A stretch of DNA of 64,000 bases, taken from contig JAEUSB010000069.1 of the NCBI GenBank assembly GCA_016788865.1, positions 51,477 through 115,476 of the forward strand. The letters run 5' to 3'. The notes beneath the pieces were generated by a model, which saw only the letters and a list, made by a program, of their open reading frames with translations, ran no database searches and was not told where the DNA came from. Both the position numbers and the translations under genes were made by a program. Origin of the DNA: Leptospirales bacterium. GTDB taxonomy: Bacteria > Spirochaetota > Leptospiria > Leptospirales > Leptonemataceae. This document shows, in pieces, positions 1-8,343 of the stretch. Positions within the stretch are counted from its first letter, which is position 1, and each line of letters opens with the position of its first letter.

Positions 1-1
1 C

Positions 2-334
2 GCGCTGCAGATCCGTGAGTATTTTAGCGTCATCAATGAAATGAAAACCCACGTGCAAGAGGCCGAGGGAGGCGTTGGCTTTGGAATTGGAATTGCCACC
101 GGTAAGACATTCGCAGGCAATATTGGTTCTTTCCGCAGAATGGAATACGCTGTGATGGGGGATGCTGTGAACATGGCCGCGCGTCTCCAGGATCTATCCA
201 AGCAACTGAAGACTGATATCGTTATCGATGGTAACACGCGCGCCAAGCTGGATGAAACGTTCAAACTGAAACAATCAGAAATTCGAACAATTCGAGGACG
301 GCAGGGCGAACTCGAAATCTACGTACTCGACTGA
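2..334 (+). CDS. Class III adenylate/guanylate cyclase, C-terminal part (5' end outside window)
   Basis: This is the last 110 residues of a class III nucleotide cyclase that makes cAMP or cGMP. The frame is open from the first base, so the start lies upstream of the window. Visible family elements are the G-I-G-I-A-T-G strand, then G-N-I-G-S, then R-R-M-E-Y-A-V-M-G-D-A-V-N-M-A-A-R. The last segment carries the conserved Asn and Arg that stabilise the transition state. The metal-binding aspartates and any sensor domain are lost upstream. Two more class III cyclases lie in this window (32550 and 62007). Substrate (ATP or GTP) cannot be told from this fragment. Confidence 0.85.
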   Translation, partial: ALQIREYFSVINEMKTHVQEAEGGVGFGIGIATGKTFAGNIGSFRRMEYAVMGDAVNMAARLQDLSKQLKTDIVIDGNTRAKLDETFKLKQSEIRTIRGRQGELEIYVLD

Positions 335-341
335 GTGTCGA

Positions 342-794
342 CTACGGCACAAGCAGCGAGTTCGACGAAATGCTGGTGTCCAGCGACAGAAAGTCTCTGA
401 GTATGAGCGAGCGCATGGCAATGTATGTTCCGCTTGTAAGTTGCAACGGAACCACGCAAACACGATTTGGGAAACCCGGGCTAATGGCGCTCTGTCCCGC
501 CTTCACTTCCACCTGGTAAGCCACACCTGCGTTAGTTGCAACAGCAAGCGGTCGGGAGCAGTCGATCCCGGCTAGCGGATCTGCTCCGCGAACTGCTGAG
601 TCACTTGTGCCCTGATAGAGCCTGTAGCCGCTAAAGCCGATTTCCACGTTCTGTGCGGTCATGGTTATGACGTGACCTGTCCCTTCCACTGCGATAGCCG
701 TTAGAATTGGTGGGTTAACAAGTTGTTTCTGGGACGAGTAATTCGTACACGATGCCAGAGTCAGAAATAACAAAATCGAAATGGATCGAATCAT
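342..794 (-). CDS. Putative lipoprotein, about 150 aa
   Basis: Unrecognised small exported lipoprotein. The chosen ATG at 794 gives a clean signal peptide with lipobox L-A-S-C (Cys16). The upstream in-frame extension to 950 lacks a signal sequence and lies inside the neighbouring gene. The start overlaps the stop of the HAD phosphatase gene by 4 nt (ATGA), so the two are probably translationally coupled. The mature part is rich in beta-forming residues with a G-F-S-G-Y-R-L-Y-Q-G segment, reminiscent of a fibronectin-type fold; that resemblance is only an impression. It is the last gene of a five-gene minus-strand run starting at 4816. Confidence 0.6.
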   Translation of the reverse strand: MIRSISILLFLTLASCTNYSSQKQLVNPPILTAIAVEGTGHVITMTAQNVEIGFSGYRLYQGTSDSAVRGADPLAGIDCSRPLAVATNAGVAYQVEVKAGQSAISPGFPNRVCVVPLQLTSGTYIAMRSLILRDFLSLDTSISSNSLLVP

Positions 795-1582
795 CGGAGT
801 CGAAGCAATCCTATGAGACAGAGGCAGAGACGCACGTATTTTTCCAGTGTGCCCGAATAGGGTCGCGCTGGCCGCACGATCTGCCATCCGCGGGTCTTTC
901 CTTCTCGGGCCAGCTTTTCGGAAGGGTGAACCAGTACGGCTGTTTCGCACATGCGCAGCATGGGCAAATCGGCGCTTGAATCAGAATAGGCAATCGAGCC
1001 GGGGATGACGTCCGGCAAAAATTCTGAATGGTTCTTTGAAAGAGCGGGGTAGTCTGCCGTGATAGTCGCCATCGTGGCTGCAGGGACGAGATCAGGCATC
1101 CGCAAAAGCTTCTCAATACCGCGATTGTTTTTCCCGGCTATTTTGGGAAGGAACGGCATTCTATCTTGCAGAACCACTTCCGTGCCCACGACGGCATCAA
1201 AGTCTGCTGCGCCAATATGTCTTACATAAAAGGTTGGACTGGCGCTGTTGAGCACGACATGAAATCCGCCGGCCCGAAGTTTGCGCACGTCCTGCATAAT
1301 ATCAGGGTACAGCAAGGGAATTGCGATAGTCTTTGCGAATTCCCCGGCCAGCTCTTCTACGCGTTCGCGTTTCATCCTCCAGAGGATGGATAGGAAAGCT
1401 CGCTTCAGTCCTTCACGACCGATCAGGCCCAGTAGATAGAGGCCACAGGCCGGCAAAAATGCGAAGATGTAGTGGAATCTCCAGGGTTCGCGTGACAGGA
1501 CAAAACCTGCGAAGGGAATCAGTGAATCGTACGGCAGAATGGTATAATCCATGTCAAAAAGTGCAATCTTCTTCTTGTTCAT
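791..1582 (-). CDS. HAD-superfamily phosphatase (SerB-like, HAD-IB)
   Basis: Predicted cytoplasmic phosphoric-monoester hydrolase of the HAD superfamily, 263 aa. Motif I is F-D-M-D-Y-T near residue 10, with the nucleophile Asp and the acid/base Asp. Motif II is the Ser in L-N-S-A-S. Motif IV is Y-S-D-S-S-A-D-L-P-M-L around residue 200. This arrangement matches the phosphoserine-phosphatase-like IB subgroup, whose members act on phosphoserine, phospholipid head groups and other small phosphates. A hydrophobic cap segment (residues about 40-60) might associate with the membrane. Substrate is unknown. It overlaps both neighbours by 4 nt (SDR upstream, lipoprotein downstream), so it is co-translated with them. 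Confidence 0.8.
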   Translation of the reverse strand: MNKKKIALFDMDYTILPYDSLIPFAGFVLSREPWRFHYIFAFLPACGLYLLGLIGREGLKRAFLSILWRMKRERVEELAGEFAKTIAIPLLYPDIMQDVRKLRAGGFHVVLNSASPTFYVRHIGAADFDAVVGTEVVLQDRMPFLPKIAGKNNRGIEKLLRMPDLVPAATMATITADYPALSKNHSEFLPDVIPGSIAYSDSSADLPMLRMCETAVLVHPSEKLAREGKTRGWQIVRPARPYSGTLEKYVRLCLCLIGLLRLR

Positions 1583-2532
1583 GCTTGCATTGCCTTCCAG
1601 GTATCCTGAACGCTTTGTTTAAGCGAATAACGTTGCTTCCAGCCGAGAGCATTGAGCTTGCTGCTTGAACCGAAACGAATCGAGCGTCCATCCGGTCGCA
1701 GAAGTGCGGGGTCCGTAACCGGCACAATTTTTGATCCGGTTACCTCAATCGCAAGGTCAAGAACGCGTCTGATGGGGACCGGTTGTCCCGAGCAAATGTT
1801 ATAGATTTCGCCGGATTCCCCGCGTTCAGCAAGTATCTGATAGGCCTGTGCCACATCGCGGACATCCGCAAAATCGCGTTCTGATTCGAGATCACCCACG
1901 CTAATGGAACTTTTGTTTTGCGACTGTGCCTCTGCGATTCGGGCCAGGAAGGAAGGGACTACAAAGTTTTCACGCTGACCCGGGCCAATATGATTGAAAG
2001 GTCTTGCTATGACGATTCGCATTCCCTGCTCGCAAAAATATGGTATGAATTGCTCCGCCGCTCGTTTGCTTTCCGCATAGGGGTTTCCCGGTGCCACGGG
2101 CTGGGATTCCAGAATTGGCATGGTGCCCTTTACGCCGTACACTTCACCGGAGCTTGCAAAAACGATGGTGCCCTTGAACCCATTGTCGCGAGCGGCCTGG
2201 AAAAGCCGCACCGGAACTACGGTGTTATTCTCGATGACGCCGGCGGGATCCTTCCAGCCTTCCGGAACAAATGCCGTTCCGGCCAGATGAAATACTGCAT
2301 CAAAATTATTGGAGGCAAAAATCTTACCGAGTGACTTGCAATCTTCCATTGTTGAATCGATGGACTCAACCGATTTGTTCAAATCAGAATAGATGGCTGA
2401 AAGCCAGCGCGGTCTTACCTGCCCACTGCCGGGACGGTCCAGGCCTGAAACACGGTACCCTTCATTCAGAAGGTGTCTGGCCAGGTGGGTACCAACGAAT
2501 CCGCGGCTGCCCGTGATGAGGGCGTGCTTCAT
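1579..2532 (-). CDS. NAD-dependent epimerase/dehydratase (extended SDR, nucleotide-sugar type)
   Basis: Extended short-chain dehydrogenase/reductase, 317 aa, probably acting on a nucleotide sugar. The N-terminal Rossmann motif is T-G-S-R-G-F-V-G, close to the G-x-x-G-x-x-G consensus. The catalytic triad is S-S (A-S-S-G-E-V-Y-G) with Y-A-E-S-K (Tyr and Lys). The R-P-F-N-H-I-G-P-G-Q segment is typical of GDP-mannose 4,6-dehydratase, GDP-4-keto-6-deoxymannose reductase and UDP-glucose 4-epimerase relatives. The exact substrate is not assignable. It overlaps the photolyase stop upstream and the HAD gene downstream by 4 nt each. Surface-polysaccharide synthesis is the usual role, though no other polysaccharide gene adjoins it. 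Confidence 0.82.
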   Translation of the reverse strand: MKHALITGSRGFVGTHLARHLLNEGYRVSGLDRPGSGQVRPRWLSAIYSDLNKSVESIDSTMEDCKSLGKIFASNNFDAVFHLAGTAFVPEGWKDPAGVIENNTVVPVRLFQAARDNGFKGTIVFASSGEVYGVKGTMPILESQPVAPGNPYAESKRAAEQFIPYFCEQGMRIVIARPFNHIGPGQRENFVVPSFLARIAEAQSQNKSSISVGDLESERDFADVRDVAQAYQILAERGESGEIYNICSGQPVPIRRVLDLAIEVTGSKIVPVTDPALLRPDGRSIRFGSSSKLNALGWKQRYSLKQSVQDTWKAMQA

Positions 2533-3884
2533 TGCAAAGCCTTCTTATATTCTCGAATGCATCTCGCTCTGGCCATCGTGTGTTCTACAATGGGCTCCAT
2601 ATTCTTGATACCGTATTCAGGAATCCATTGTTTTATGTAGGCCAGCCCAGGGTCGAACTTTTTTGCCTGCAGCGCCGGATTGAAAATTCTAAAATAGGGC
2701 GCCGCGTCACAGCCAGAACCCGCTGCCCATTGCCAGTTGCCTGCATTGGCCGATAGATCATAGTCGAGCAGTTTCTGCGCAAAATACCGTTCGCCCCGCC
2801 GCCAATCTATGAGGAGATGCTTGCAAAGGAAACTTGCGACCACCATTCGAACTCGATTGTGCATGAATCCCGTCTGATTGAGTTCACGCATCCCCGCATC
2901 CACAAGCTCGTAGCCTGTCCGACCGGTGCACCAGGCCGCAAATCCTTCAGGATCATCCCGCCAGGCAATCTTATCATAAGCAGGCTTGAAGGCTCGGGTG
3001 CAGGAATGTGGAAAGTGGAACAGAATCATCATGAAGAAGTCCCGCCAGGCGATTTCTGAGAGGAAGACCTCGCTCTTTTCGAGTGCAGAGCGGACGACGC
3101 TTCGCACACTGATTGTCCCAAATCGCAAATGCACCCCGAGCCTGGTTGTTCCTCTAATGCCCGGGAAGTCTCGAGTTTCCGCATAACGTTTGATTATCCC
3201 TGAATCAATCTTGAGATCAGGGATTGATATCTCGCTGGGACGGAACCCAATCTGATCGAGCGATGGGATTGCGCCTGGTTTGCACCTGGCCAGGCATTTC
3301 AGGTATGACTCTGATTTGAAAGATTGAATTGCAAAGTCGTCCAATCGCATCCGCCATTGCTTGAAGTAGGGTGTAAATACGGTGTACGGTTGTCCGGAAG
3401 ACTTAACAATCTCCGCTTTCTCAAACACGCATTGATCTTTGAAGGTGTGAACCGCAATGCCTTTCTTCCTTAGACTTTCTATCACGGCGGTATCGCGCTT
3501 CAACGGGTACGGTTCAGTATCGTGATTGAAATAGACTGATTGGACCTTGTAGGTCTGGAGAATCTTTTCCCAGGCGCTTGTAGGGGTCGAATGGAATACG
3601 CGTAGCGAGCTCCCGTGTTGGTTCAGTTTTCTTTCTATGGCAAGCAGCGAACTCAGAATAAATTCAACTCGAGCGTCTTTCCGATCCGGTAACCTGCTCA
3701 GTATGTGCGTATCTAGAATGAAAATGCATAGCACCGGATGACCGGATTTCAATGCATGAAACAAGGCAGTATTATCGTTCAGTCGGAGGTCACGGCGAAA
3801 CCAGAAGATCGAAAGTGGTGCGGAAAGTTGTTCGTTTTCGGAGGTTTCAGTCGATGTCTTCAATTTCTTGCCAGCCGACGGCAT
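2529..3884 (-). CDS. phrB: Deoxyribodipyrimidine photolyase (class I, cryptochrome/photolyase family)
   Basis: Light-dependent DNA repair flavoenzyme that splits cyclobutane pyrimidine dimers, 451 aa, the usual length for class I photolyases. The N-terminal antenna domain opens with F-W-F-R-R-D-L-R-L-N-D. The FAD domain shows T-T-R-L-G-V-H-L-R-F-G, E-I-A-W-R-D-F, the T-G-F-M-H-N-R-V-R-M segment, and the D-Y-D-L-S-A-N-A-G-N-W-Q-W-A-A-G-S-G-C-D signature that binds flavin and holds the electron-transfer Trp. There is about 25 residues of extra polar N-terminus, and no clear Shine-Dalgarno before the ATG. It sits 23 nt downstream of the TIGR01777 gene and overlaps the SDR gene. A TIGR01777 neighbour is a familiar setting for photolyases. 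Confidence 0.93.
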   Translation of the reverse strand: MPSAGKKLKTSTETSENEQLSAPLSIFWFRRDLRLNDNTALFHALKSGHPVLCIFILDTHILSRLPDRKDARVEFILSSLLAIERKLNQHGSSLRVFHSTPTSAWEKILQTYKVQSVYFNHDTEPYPLKRDTAVIESLRKKGIAVHTFKDQCVFEKAEIVKSSGQPYTVFTPYFKQWRMRLDDFAIQSFKSESYLKCLARCKPGAIPSLDQIGFRPSEISIPDLKIDSGIIKRYAETRDFPGIRGTTRLGVHLRFGTISVRSVVRSALEKSEVFLSEIAWRDFFMMILFHFPHSCTRAFKPAYDKIAWRDDPEGFAAWCTGRTGYELVDAGMRELNQTGFMHNRVRMVVASFLCKHLLIDWRRGERYFAQKLLDYDLSANAGNWQWAAGSGCDAAPYFRIFNPALQAKKFDPGLAYIKQWIPEYGIKNMEPIVEHTMARARCIREYKKALQ

Positions 3885-3907
3885 ACGCTGCGCTCAACAA
3901 GTTTGCT

Positions 3908-4816
3908 TCAATTTCCAAGCAGATCTGCAAGGGCCGTGGAAAGCTGTGAATGTTGGAACGCAAACCCGGTCGACGAAACCTTTGTAGCATCCACGCGTGT
4001 ACTATCAAGCACCATCTCAGACATTTGACCGAGAACCATTCTGAGAACCAGCGCCGGGACGCGCGGAAGGAAGAAGGGTTTGCCAAGGGCCGCGGCAATT
4101 CCTTGCAGCAGCTCGGCATTGGTCACAGACAACGGCGTAACTGCGTTGTAAATGCCGCTTAGATCCTGGGTTATGATGGCCGATTTGTCCAGGGTTTTGT
4201 CAATCGCCACGCAGATGAGTCTGGCGAGATCGTTGATGTGAATCCAGGAAACAAATTGCTGACCCGAGCCAAGAGCAGATCCAATTCCCAGTTTGATTGG
4301 AGCTGCCATCTGTGGGAGCGCGCCACCGTCGGCGGCAAGCACCACACCAATTCTAAGGATCACAAGGCGAGAAGAAACGTCACTTAGCCTCTCGAGCGCC
4401 GCCTCCCAGGCAACGGTTGTTTCTGCCAGAAAACCCGAACCACTTGTCGCGGTCTCAGTAAGCCAGGCATCGCCGCGATCGCCGTAGAAACCTATTGCCG
4501 ATGCACAAACTATCACCGGTCGAATTCTTGCCTTTTGAACTTCTCGGGCCAGAAATTCAGTAGTGCTCCTTCTGCTTTCTATGATTCGTCGCTTCTTCTC
4601 GTCAGTCCAGCGACCCGCGACGGATTCCCCGGCGAGATGGACAATCGCATCCACCCCTTCAAGAGCTCCGCCGGTGATTTGTGCCTTATCCGGATTCCAG
4701 TGAAATTGGGCTGACTCGTTGCGGCTAAGGACGCGAACCATCATACCTCTAGCCTCAAGCAGCGAAGCCACTCGCCTGCCTATGAGCCCCGTTCCGCCTG
4801 TGATGGCAACGACCAT
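3908..4816 (-). CDS. TIGR01777 family NAD-dependent epimerase (YfcH/SulA-like)
   Basis: SDR-fold protein of the YfcH/TIGR01777 family, 302 aa. The ATG at 4816 starts M-V-V-A-I-T-G-G-T-G-L-I-G, placing the Gly-rich nucleotide-binding loop at the very N-terminus, so the longer frame to 4849 is rejected. Family hallmarks are D-A-I-V-H-L-A-G-E, the S-R-R-S-T-T helix, A-S-A-I-G-F-Y-G-D-R-G, and R-I-G-V-V-L. The C-terminal DUF1731-type segment ends with G-F-x-F-x-H-x-x-L-x-x-A-L. The biochemical function of the family is not established. First gene of the five-gene minus-strand cluster, divergent from the glutamate-synthase-like gene; a bidirectional promoter region of about 120 nt separates them. 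Confidence 0.88.
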   Translation of the reverse strand: MVVAITGGTGLIGRRVASLLEARGMMVRVLSRNESAQFHWNPDKAQITGGALEGVDAIVHLAGESVAGRWTDEKKRRIIESRRSTTEFLAREVQKARIRPVIVCASAIGFYGDRGDAWLTETATSGSGFLAETTVAWEAALERLSDVSSRLVILRIGVVLAADGGALPQMAAPIKLGIGSALGSGQQFVSWIHINDLARLICVAIDKTLDKSAIITQDLSGIYNAVTPLSVTNAELLQGIAAALGKPFFLPRVPALVLRMVLGQMSEMVLDSTRVDATKVSSTGFAFQHSQLSTALADLLGN

Positions 4817-4934
4817 TGAGCCAGGGGGCCTGTGTGCACTAATTCGCAAAGCGTTTTATCAAAATCAATTGCACTGCCCAGGGTCATGGGTAGTTTTCGG
4901 CATGCCGTATTCACTTTCCAGAGATGGTCGTTCC

Positions 4935-6557
4935 ATGCTTGAAACCTATAAGAAATCGGGCAAAGAGCGCGCGCTCATTCTGCCCGACTTCAAACCGGCT
5001 CTAGAGAGGCCTGCGAACGTACTAACCCTTCTACTCTGCCTGGCGATCGCCCCGCTATTTTACTTTTACGGTATCTGGTATGCCGTGGCAGCTGGCGTCG
5101 CCGCCACAGTCGTGTTTGGTCTACGTGAATTGTTCATCCAGGATGATCATGCAATCGTTCGCATTTATGGGCCCTTTGGTCGGTTGCGGTTTGTATTTGA
5201 AAATCTCTTCCGAGACAAGTATCTACAATATTTCAGCGAATCAAATACGGACGGTAGACCCATTCCGCGCATTGTGCGAGACTATATCTACCAGAAGGCG
5301 CACCATGTCAAAGCTATGTCCAGTTTTGGAACTGAGCTGGATATTTTTGACAGTGAGCTTTCGACCGGTTGCCGGATCCTGCACCGAAACTTTCCTGCAC
5401 AAGTATCCCGCGTCAGTTATCAATGCGTAGTGGGTGAAGGCCGCTCGGATATTAAACCGTTTCTGGTAAAGAATGCAATCAACGTCTCTGCGATGAGTTA
5501 CGGTGCCATCAACAATCGCGCAGCGGAGGCGCTCAGTCTCGGTGCCCTCGACGTGGCCTATGTCAACACGGGTGAAGGGGGTTACGGTCCGCACGGAGCC
5601 GCTGGTAACGATGTCGTGTTTCAAATTGGAACGGGGAAATTTGGCGTGGGCGACGAGATTACAATGCCAGATGGGAGCACGGGACGAGTACTGAATCGCC
5701 AGGTTCTGAAGGAACTGGTGCAAAAACATCCCAACATTCGAATGGTTCAGTTGAAGATCTCGCAGGGAGCAAAACCGGGTATCGGTGGTCATCTGCCCGC
5801 GGAAAAGGTTACGCCAGAGATTGCAGACGTTAGGCGAGTCACCCCTTTCAAAACCGTAATCAGCCCGCCGCAGCATACTGAACTCCTGGCAGGGTCACCG
5901 CGCGAAGCCGTTCAAAAGCTTATCGACTTCGTCGAGGAAATCCGAACAATCACTGAACTGCCGGTTGGAATTAAGATCTGTGTAGGGAGACTGGATGAAC
6001 TGGACCTGCTGGCCCTTGCCATGAAGGAAACAGGGAAAGGCCCGGACGCAATCCAGGTCGACGGTGCCGACGGTGGAACGGGCGCGGCCCCCAACCTGTT
6101 CGTGAACTACGTTGGATATGGAAGTTGCATTGAAACCCTCCAGTACTTTCACAGGCGACTTGTCGAACACGGGATCCGCGATCGAGTCAAACTCAGCGCG
6201 TCGGGCAGGATATTTACTCCGGCCCATGCGGCGCACGCATATGCAAGCGGCGCTGACATTTGCGAGACCGCACGCGGAGCCATGCTTTCGCTTGGTTGCA
6301 TCCAGGCCATCAAGTGCCACACAAATGAATGTCCCACTGGAATCACTACCAATAGCCCCTGGCGAATGCACGGACTGCATATCCCTGAGAAGTCAACGCG
6401 CGTGCATCATTTCCTGAAAGGGTTTCACGATGACATGCTGGAGTTGACGCGGGTGATTGGCAAGAGTGATCCGCGTGATATTGAATTGGATGATATTCGC
6501 GTGCTCTCGCGCGCTGGAGTGTTTTCGTCATTCTTTAACGACGACAAGTCCAGGTAG
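4935..6557 (+). CDS. FMN-binding glutamate synthase family protein (membrane-anchored)
   Basis: Stand-alone homologue of the central FMN domain of glutamate synthase, about 540 aa, with no amidotransferase domain. One or two hydrophobic helices near the N-terminus (A-N-V-L-T-L-L-L-C-L-A onward) should anchor it to the inner membrane. The FMN barrel shows S-Y-G-A-I-N, N-T-G-E-G-G, Q-I-G-T-G-K-F-G and K-I-S-Q-G-A-K-P-G-I-G-G-H-L-P. The [3Fe-4S] ligands are C-x5-C-x4-C in G-C-I-Q-A-I-K-C-H-T-N-E-C-P-T-G. The reaction of such short proteins is usually uncertain; conversion of 2-oxoglutarate and an amino donor is inferred. The start is uncertain: ATG 4935 has a weak GAG upstream, and ATG 4902 is the alternative. 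Confidence 0.85.
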   Translation: MLETYKKSGKERALILPDFKPALERPANVLTLLLCLAIAPLFYFYGIWYAVAAGVAATVVFGLRELFIQDDHAIVRIYGPFGRLRFVFENLFRDKYLQYFSESNTDGRPIPRIVRDYIYQKAHHVKAMSSFGTELDIFDSELSTGCRILHRNFPAQVSRVSYQCVVGEGRSDIKPFLVKNAINVSAMSYGAINNRAAEALSLGALDVAYVNTGEGGYGPHGAAGNDVVFQIGTGKFGVGDEITMPDGSTGRVLNRQVLKELVQKHPNIRMVQLKISQGAKPGIGGHLPAEKVTPEIADVRRVTPFKTVISPPQHTELLAGSPREAVQKLIDFVEEIRTITELPVGIKICVGRLDELDLLALAMKETGKGPDAIQVDGADGGTGAAPNLFVNYVGYGSCIETLQYFHRRLVEHGIRDRVKLSASGRIFTPAHAAHAYASGADICETARGAMLSLGCIQAIKCHTNECPTGITTNSPWRMHGLHIPEKSTRVHHFLKGFHDDMLELTRVIGKSDPRDIELDDIRVLSRAGVFSSFFNDDKSR

Positions 6558-6559
6558 CT

Positions 6560-7588
6560 TTGCGAAACCCAATCGTCAACTGGACCCTCCGGCTGATCGG
6601 CTGGATCGCAATCAATTCTGTGCTTGGCACAATGAATGCGCTGCTCATTTCATTCTATTCTGCCGAGCCTTTCCTCCGCGTTTTTGTCACAGCACAGCTC
6701 ACAACCCACGTCCTCTGCATTCTTGTCGAATCTTCCATGTTTACGATTGGGCTGTATCTTTACAGGCTTGGCGAACGGCGCAATCAATCAGCGCTGTTCT
6801 TCGGGATTGCACTGGTTGTCACGGCACTGGTGGCCGTAGCCGGTGTCTATCTGGGCGAGCTCATTCACGTAGAGTTGTTGGGATTCCAGGCATACCAGAC
6901 GAGTCGTTTCTACAGTGTGATCTTCGGTTCCATCATACTCGCAATTGCACTGACGAGTCTGGAAAGGTTCTTTCGGCATCTGAGTGAAACGCGCTACAAG
7001 GCAGAGCAGGCCTTACAGGAAGCGCGCCTGCAGGTACTACAGGAAAGGATGCGACCACATTTTCTCTTTAACGCGCTCAATACCATTCACTCCTTGCTGC
7101 AGAGTTCTCCGGCTGCCGCGGACAATGCACTGCTCAGACTGGCGGACAGCTACAGGTTCCTGCTCGGCGCTGCGGAGAAGACGCTCGTACCCTTTGACGA
7201 AGAGTGGGAGTTCTGTAAGAACTACGTTGAGTTGATGAAAATTCGCTTTGGATCAAGGCTGACTGTAAACCTCAGCAAGCCAGACGATACACGCAGCGTG
7301 AAGATTCCCCCGCTATCTCTGCAGCCACTGATTGAAAACGCCTTCCGTCATGGAATTCAGAACGTGCCCGGTGATGCAACCGTTACTGTTCTGGCCGCTC
7401 GTAATGCTGACAACTTTGAAATCACGGTCCGAGATACTGGTCCGGGGTCAGCTCTTGAGGCCAGTGAGTCTCGAACGCTTGCGAACATTCGGGAGCGTCT
7501 GCATTTTTACTTTGACCGTGTGCAGGTTGATCTCAAGAATCATCCAGGCGGTGGAGCGCTCGCTACTTTGAAATTCAAAGTGGAGTAA
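6560..7588 (+). CDS. LytS/YehU-type sensor histidine kinase
   Basis: Membrane sensor kinase of the His_kinase (PF06580) family, 342 aa. The N-terminal ~130 residues contain four predicted transmembrane helices with no recognisable extracytoplasmic domain. The kinase part has Q-E-R-M-R-P-H-F-L-F-N-A-L-N around residue 168, where the His is phosphorylated. The GHKL ATPase lobe has P-L-I-E-N-A-F-R-H-G and a D-T-G-P-G loop. Start is TTG at 6560, two nucleotides after the upstream stop, with AGG at a suitable distance. It lies four bases upstream of a LytTR response regulator, its obvious partner. The signal sensed is unknown. Co-transcription with the glutamate-synthase-like gene is suggested by the spacing. 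Confidence 0.88.
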   Translation: MRNPIVNWTLRLIGWIAINSVLGTMNALLISFYSAEPFLRVFVTAQLTTHVLCILVESSMFTIGLYLYRLGERRNQSALFFGIALVVTALVAVAGVYLGELIHVELLGFQAYQTSRFYSVIFGSIILAIALTSLERFFRHLSETRYKAEQALQEARLQVLQERMRPHFLFNALNTIHSLLQSSPAAADNALLRLADSYRFLLGAAEKTLVPFDEEWEFCKNYVELMKIRFGSRLTVNLSKPDDTRSVKIPPLSLQPLIENAFRHGIQNVPGDATVTVLAARNADNFEITVRDTGPGSALEASESRTLANIRERLHFYFDRVQVDLKNHPGGGALATLKFKVE

Positions 7589-7592
7589 TAGA

Positions 7593-8291
7593 TTGCAACT
7601 AACGTGCTATGTAATTGAAGATGAACCGCCGGCCCGTGAGCTCCTGTTTCGTTTGATCGAGCGACGCAAGGACTTGAAACTCCTTGGTTGGGCCGGTGAC
7701 GCGAATGCTGCGCTCAACTATCTCAAAATGAGTCCGGCAGATCTCATATTTCTCGATGTACACTTGCCCGGGATGTCAGGTTTTGAATTCCTTGAGGCGC
7801 TTGGTCTGTGCCCCCCTGTAGTTTTTACAACAGCCGGAACGGGACACGCCGTCCCGGCGTTCACCTATGGCGCCGTTGACTTTCTCTTGAAGCCATTCAC
7901 AGAAGAGCGCTTTGACATGGCCGTAAATCGGGTCATCCAGTCGGCCAGCAAGTCTGCCACAACCAATCCAGGTTTGGCCATTCGCGAGGATGAGAATCAC
8001 TACCTCATTCCATTCAATGACATAATTTATTTGTCGTCCGCCGGGAAAGCCAGCGCCATTCACACCACAGACAGGGATTTTGAAACCCAGAAACTCCTAA
8101 AGGATCTCGAGGCTCGCATGCCGGAAGGATTCTTGCGCATTCATAAACAATTCATAGTGAATCTTGCATTTGTTTCCCACATTCGGTATCGTGTGGGCGG
8201 AGGTTATACGGCATTTCTCAAAGATTCAGATGAGACTTCGCTTCCTGTCGGAAGACAGTTTGCGGCGGCGCTGAAGACCAGATTTGGTTAG
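7593..8291 (+). CDS. LytTR family response regulator
   Basis: DNA-binding response regulator, 232 aa. The receiver domain (residues 1-120) has the acidic pair E-D-E, the phospho-acceptor Asp in L-I-F-L-D-V-H-L-P-G, and the Lys in F-L-L-K-P-F. The C-terminal LytTR domain carries D-I-I-Y-L-S-S-A-G-K, then F-L-R-I-H-K-Q-F-I-V-N-L, then L-P-V-G-R-Q-F. This domain usually binds pairs of short direct repeats near promoters. Start is TTG 7593 with a TGGAG Shine-Dalgarno eight nucleotides upstream, inside the end of the kinase gene. Targets cannot be inferred, though the two-component pair follows the FMN oxidoreductase gene directly. Confidence 0.9.
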   Translation: MQLTCYVIEDEPPARELLFRLIERRKDLKLLGWAGDANAALNYLKMSPADLIFLDVHLPGMSGFEFLEALGLCPPVVFTTAGTGHAVPAFTYGAVDFLLKPFTEERFDMAVNRVIQSASKSATTNPGLAIREDENHYLIPFNDIIYLSSAGKASAIHTTDRDFETQKLLKDLEARMPEGFLRIHKQFIVNLAFVSHIRYRVGGGYTAFLKDSDETSLPVGRQFAAALKTRFG

Positions 8292-8330
8292 TCCATTTTG
8301 CTTTGACGAGTGAAACGTTCTGGACTTTTC
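8290..8330 (+). terminator. Possible weak terminator between convergent genes
   Basis: AGTCCA (8290-8295) can pair with TGGACT (8321-8326), followed by TTTTC. The loop is long, about 25 nt, so the hairpin would be weak. It sits just after the response-regulator stop in a 52-nt gap between convergent genes. Confidence 0.3.
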
Positions 8331-8343
8331 CATCGCCATCACT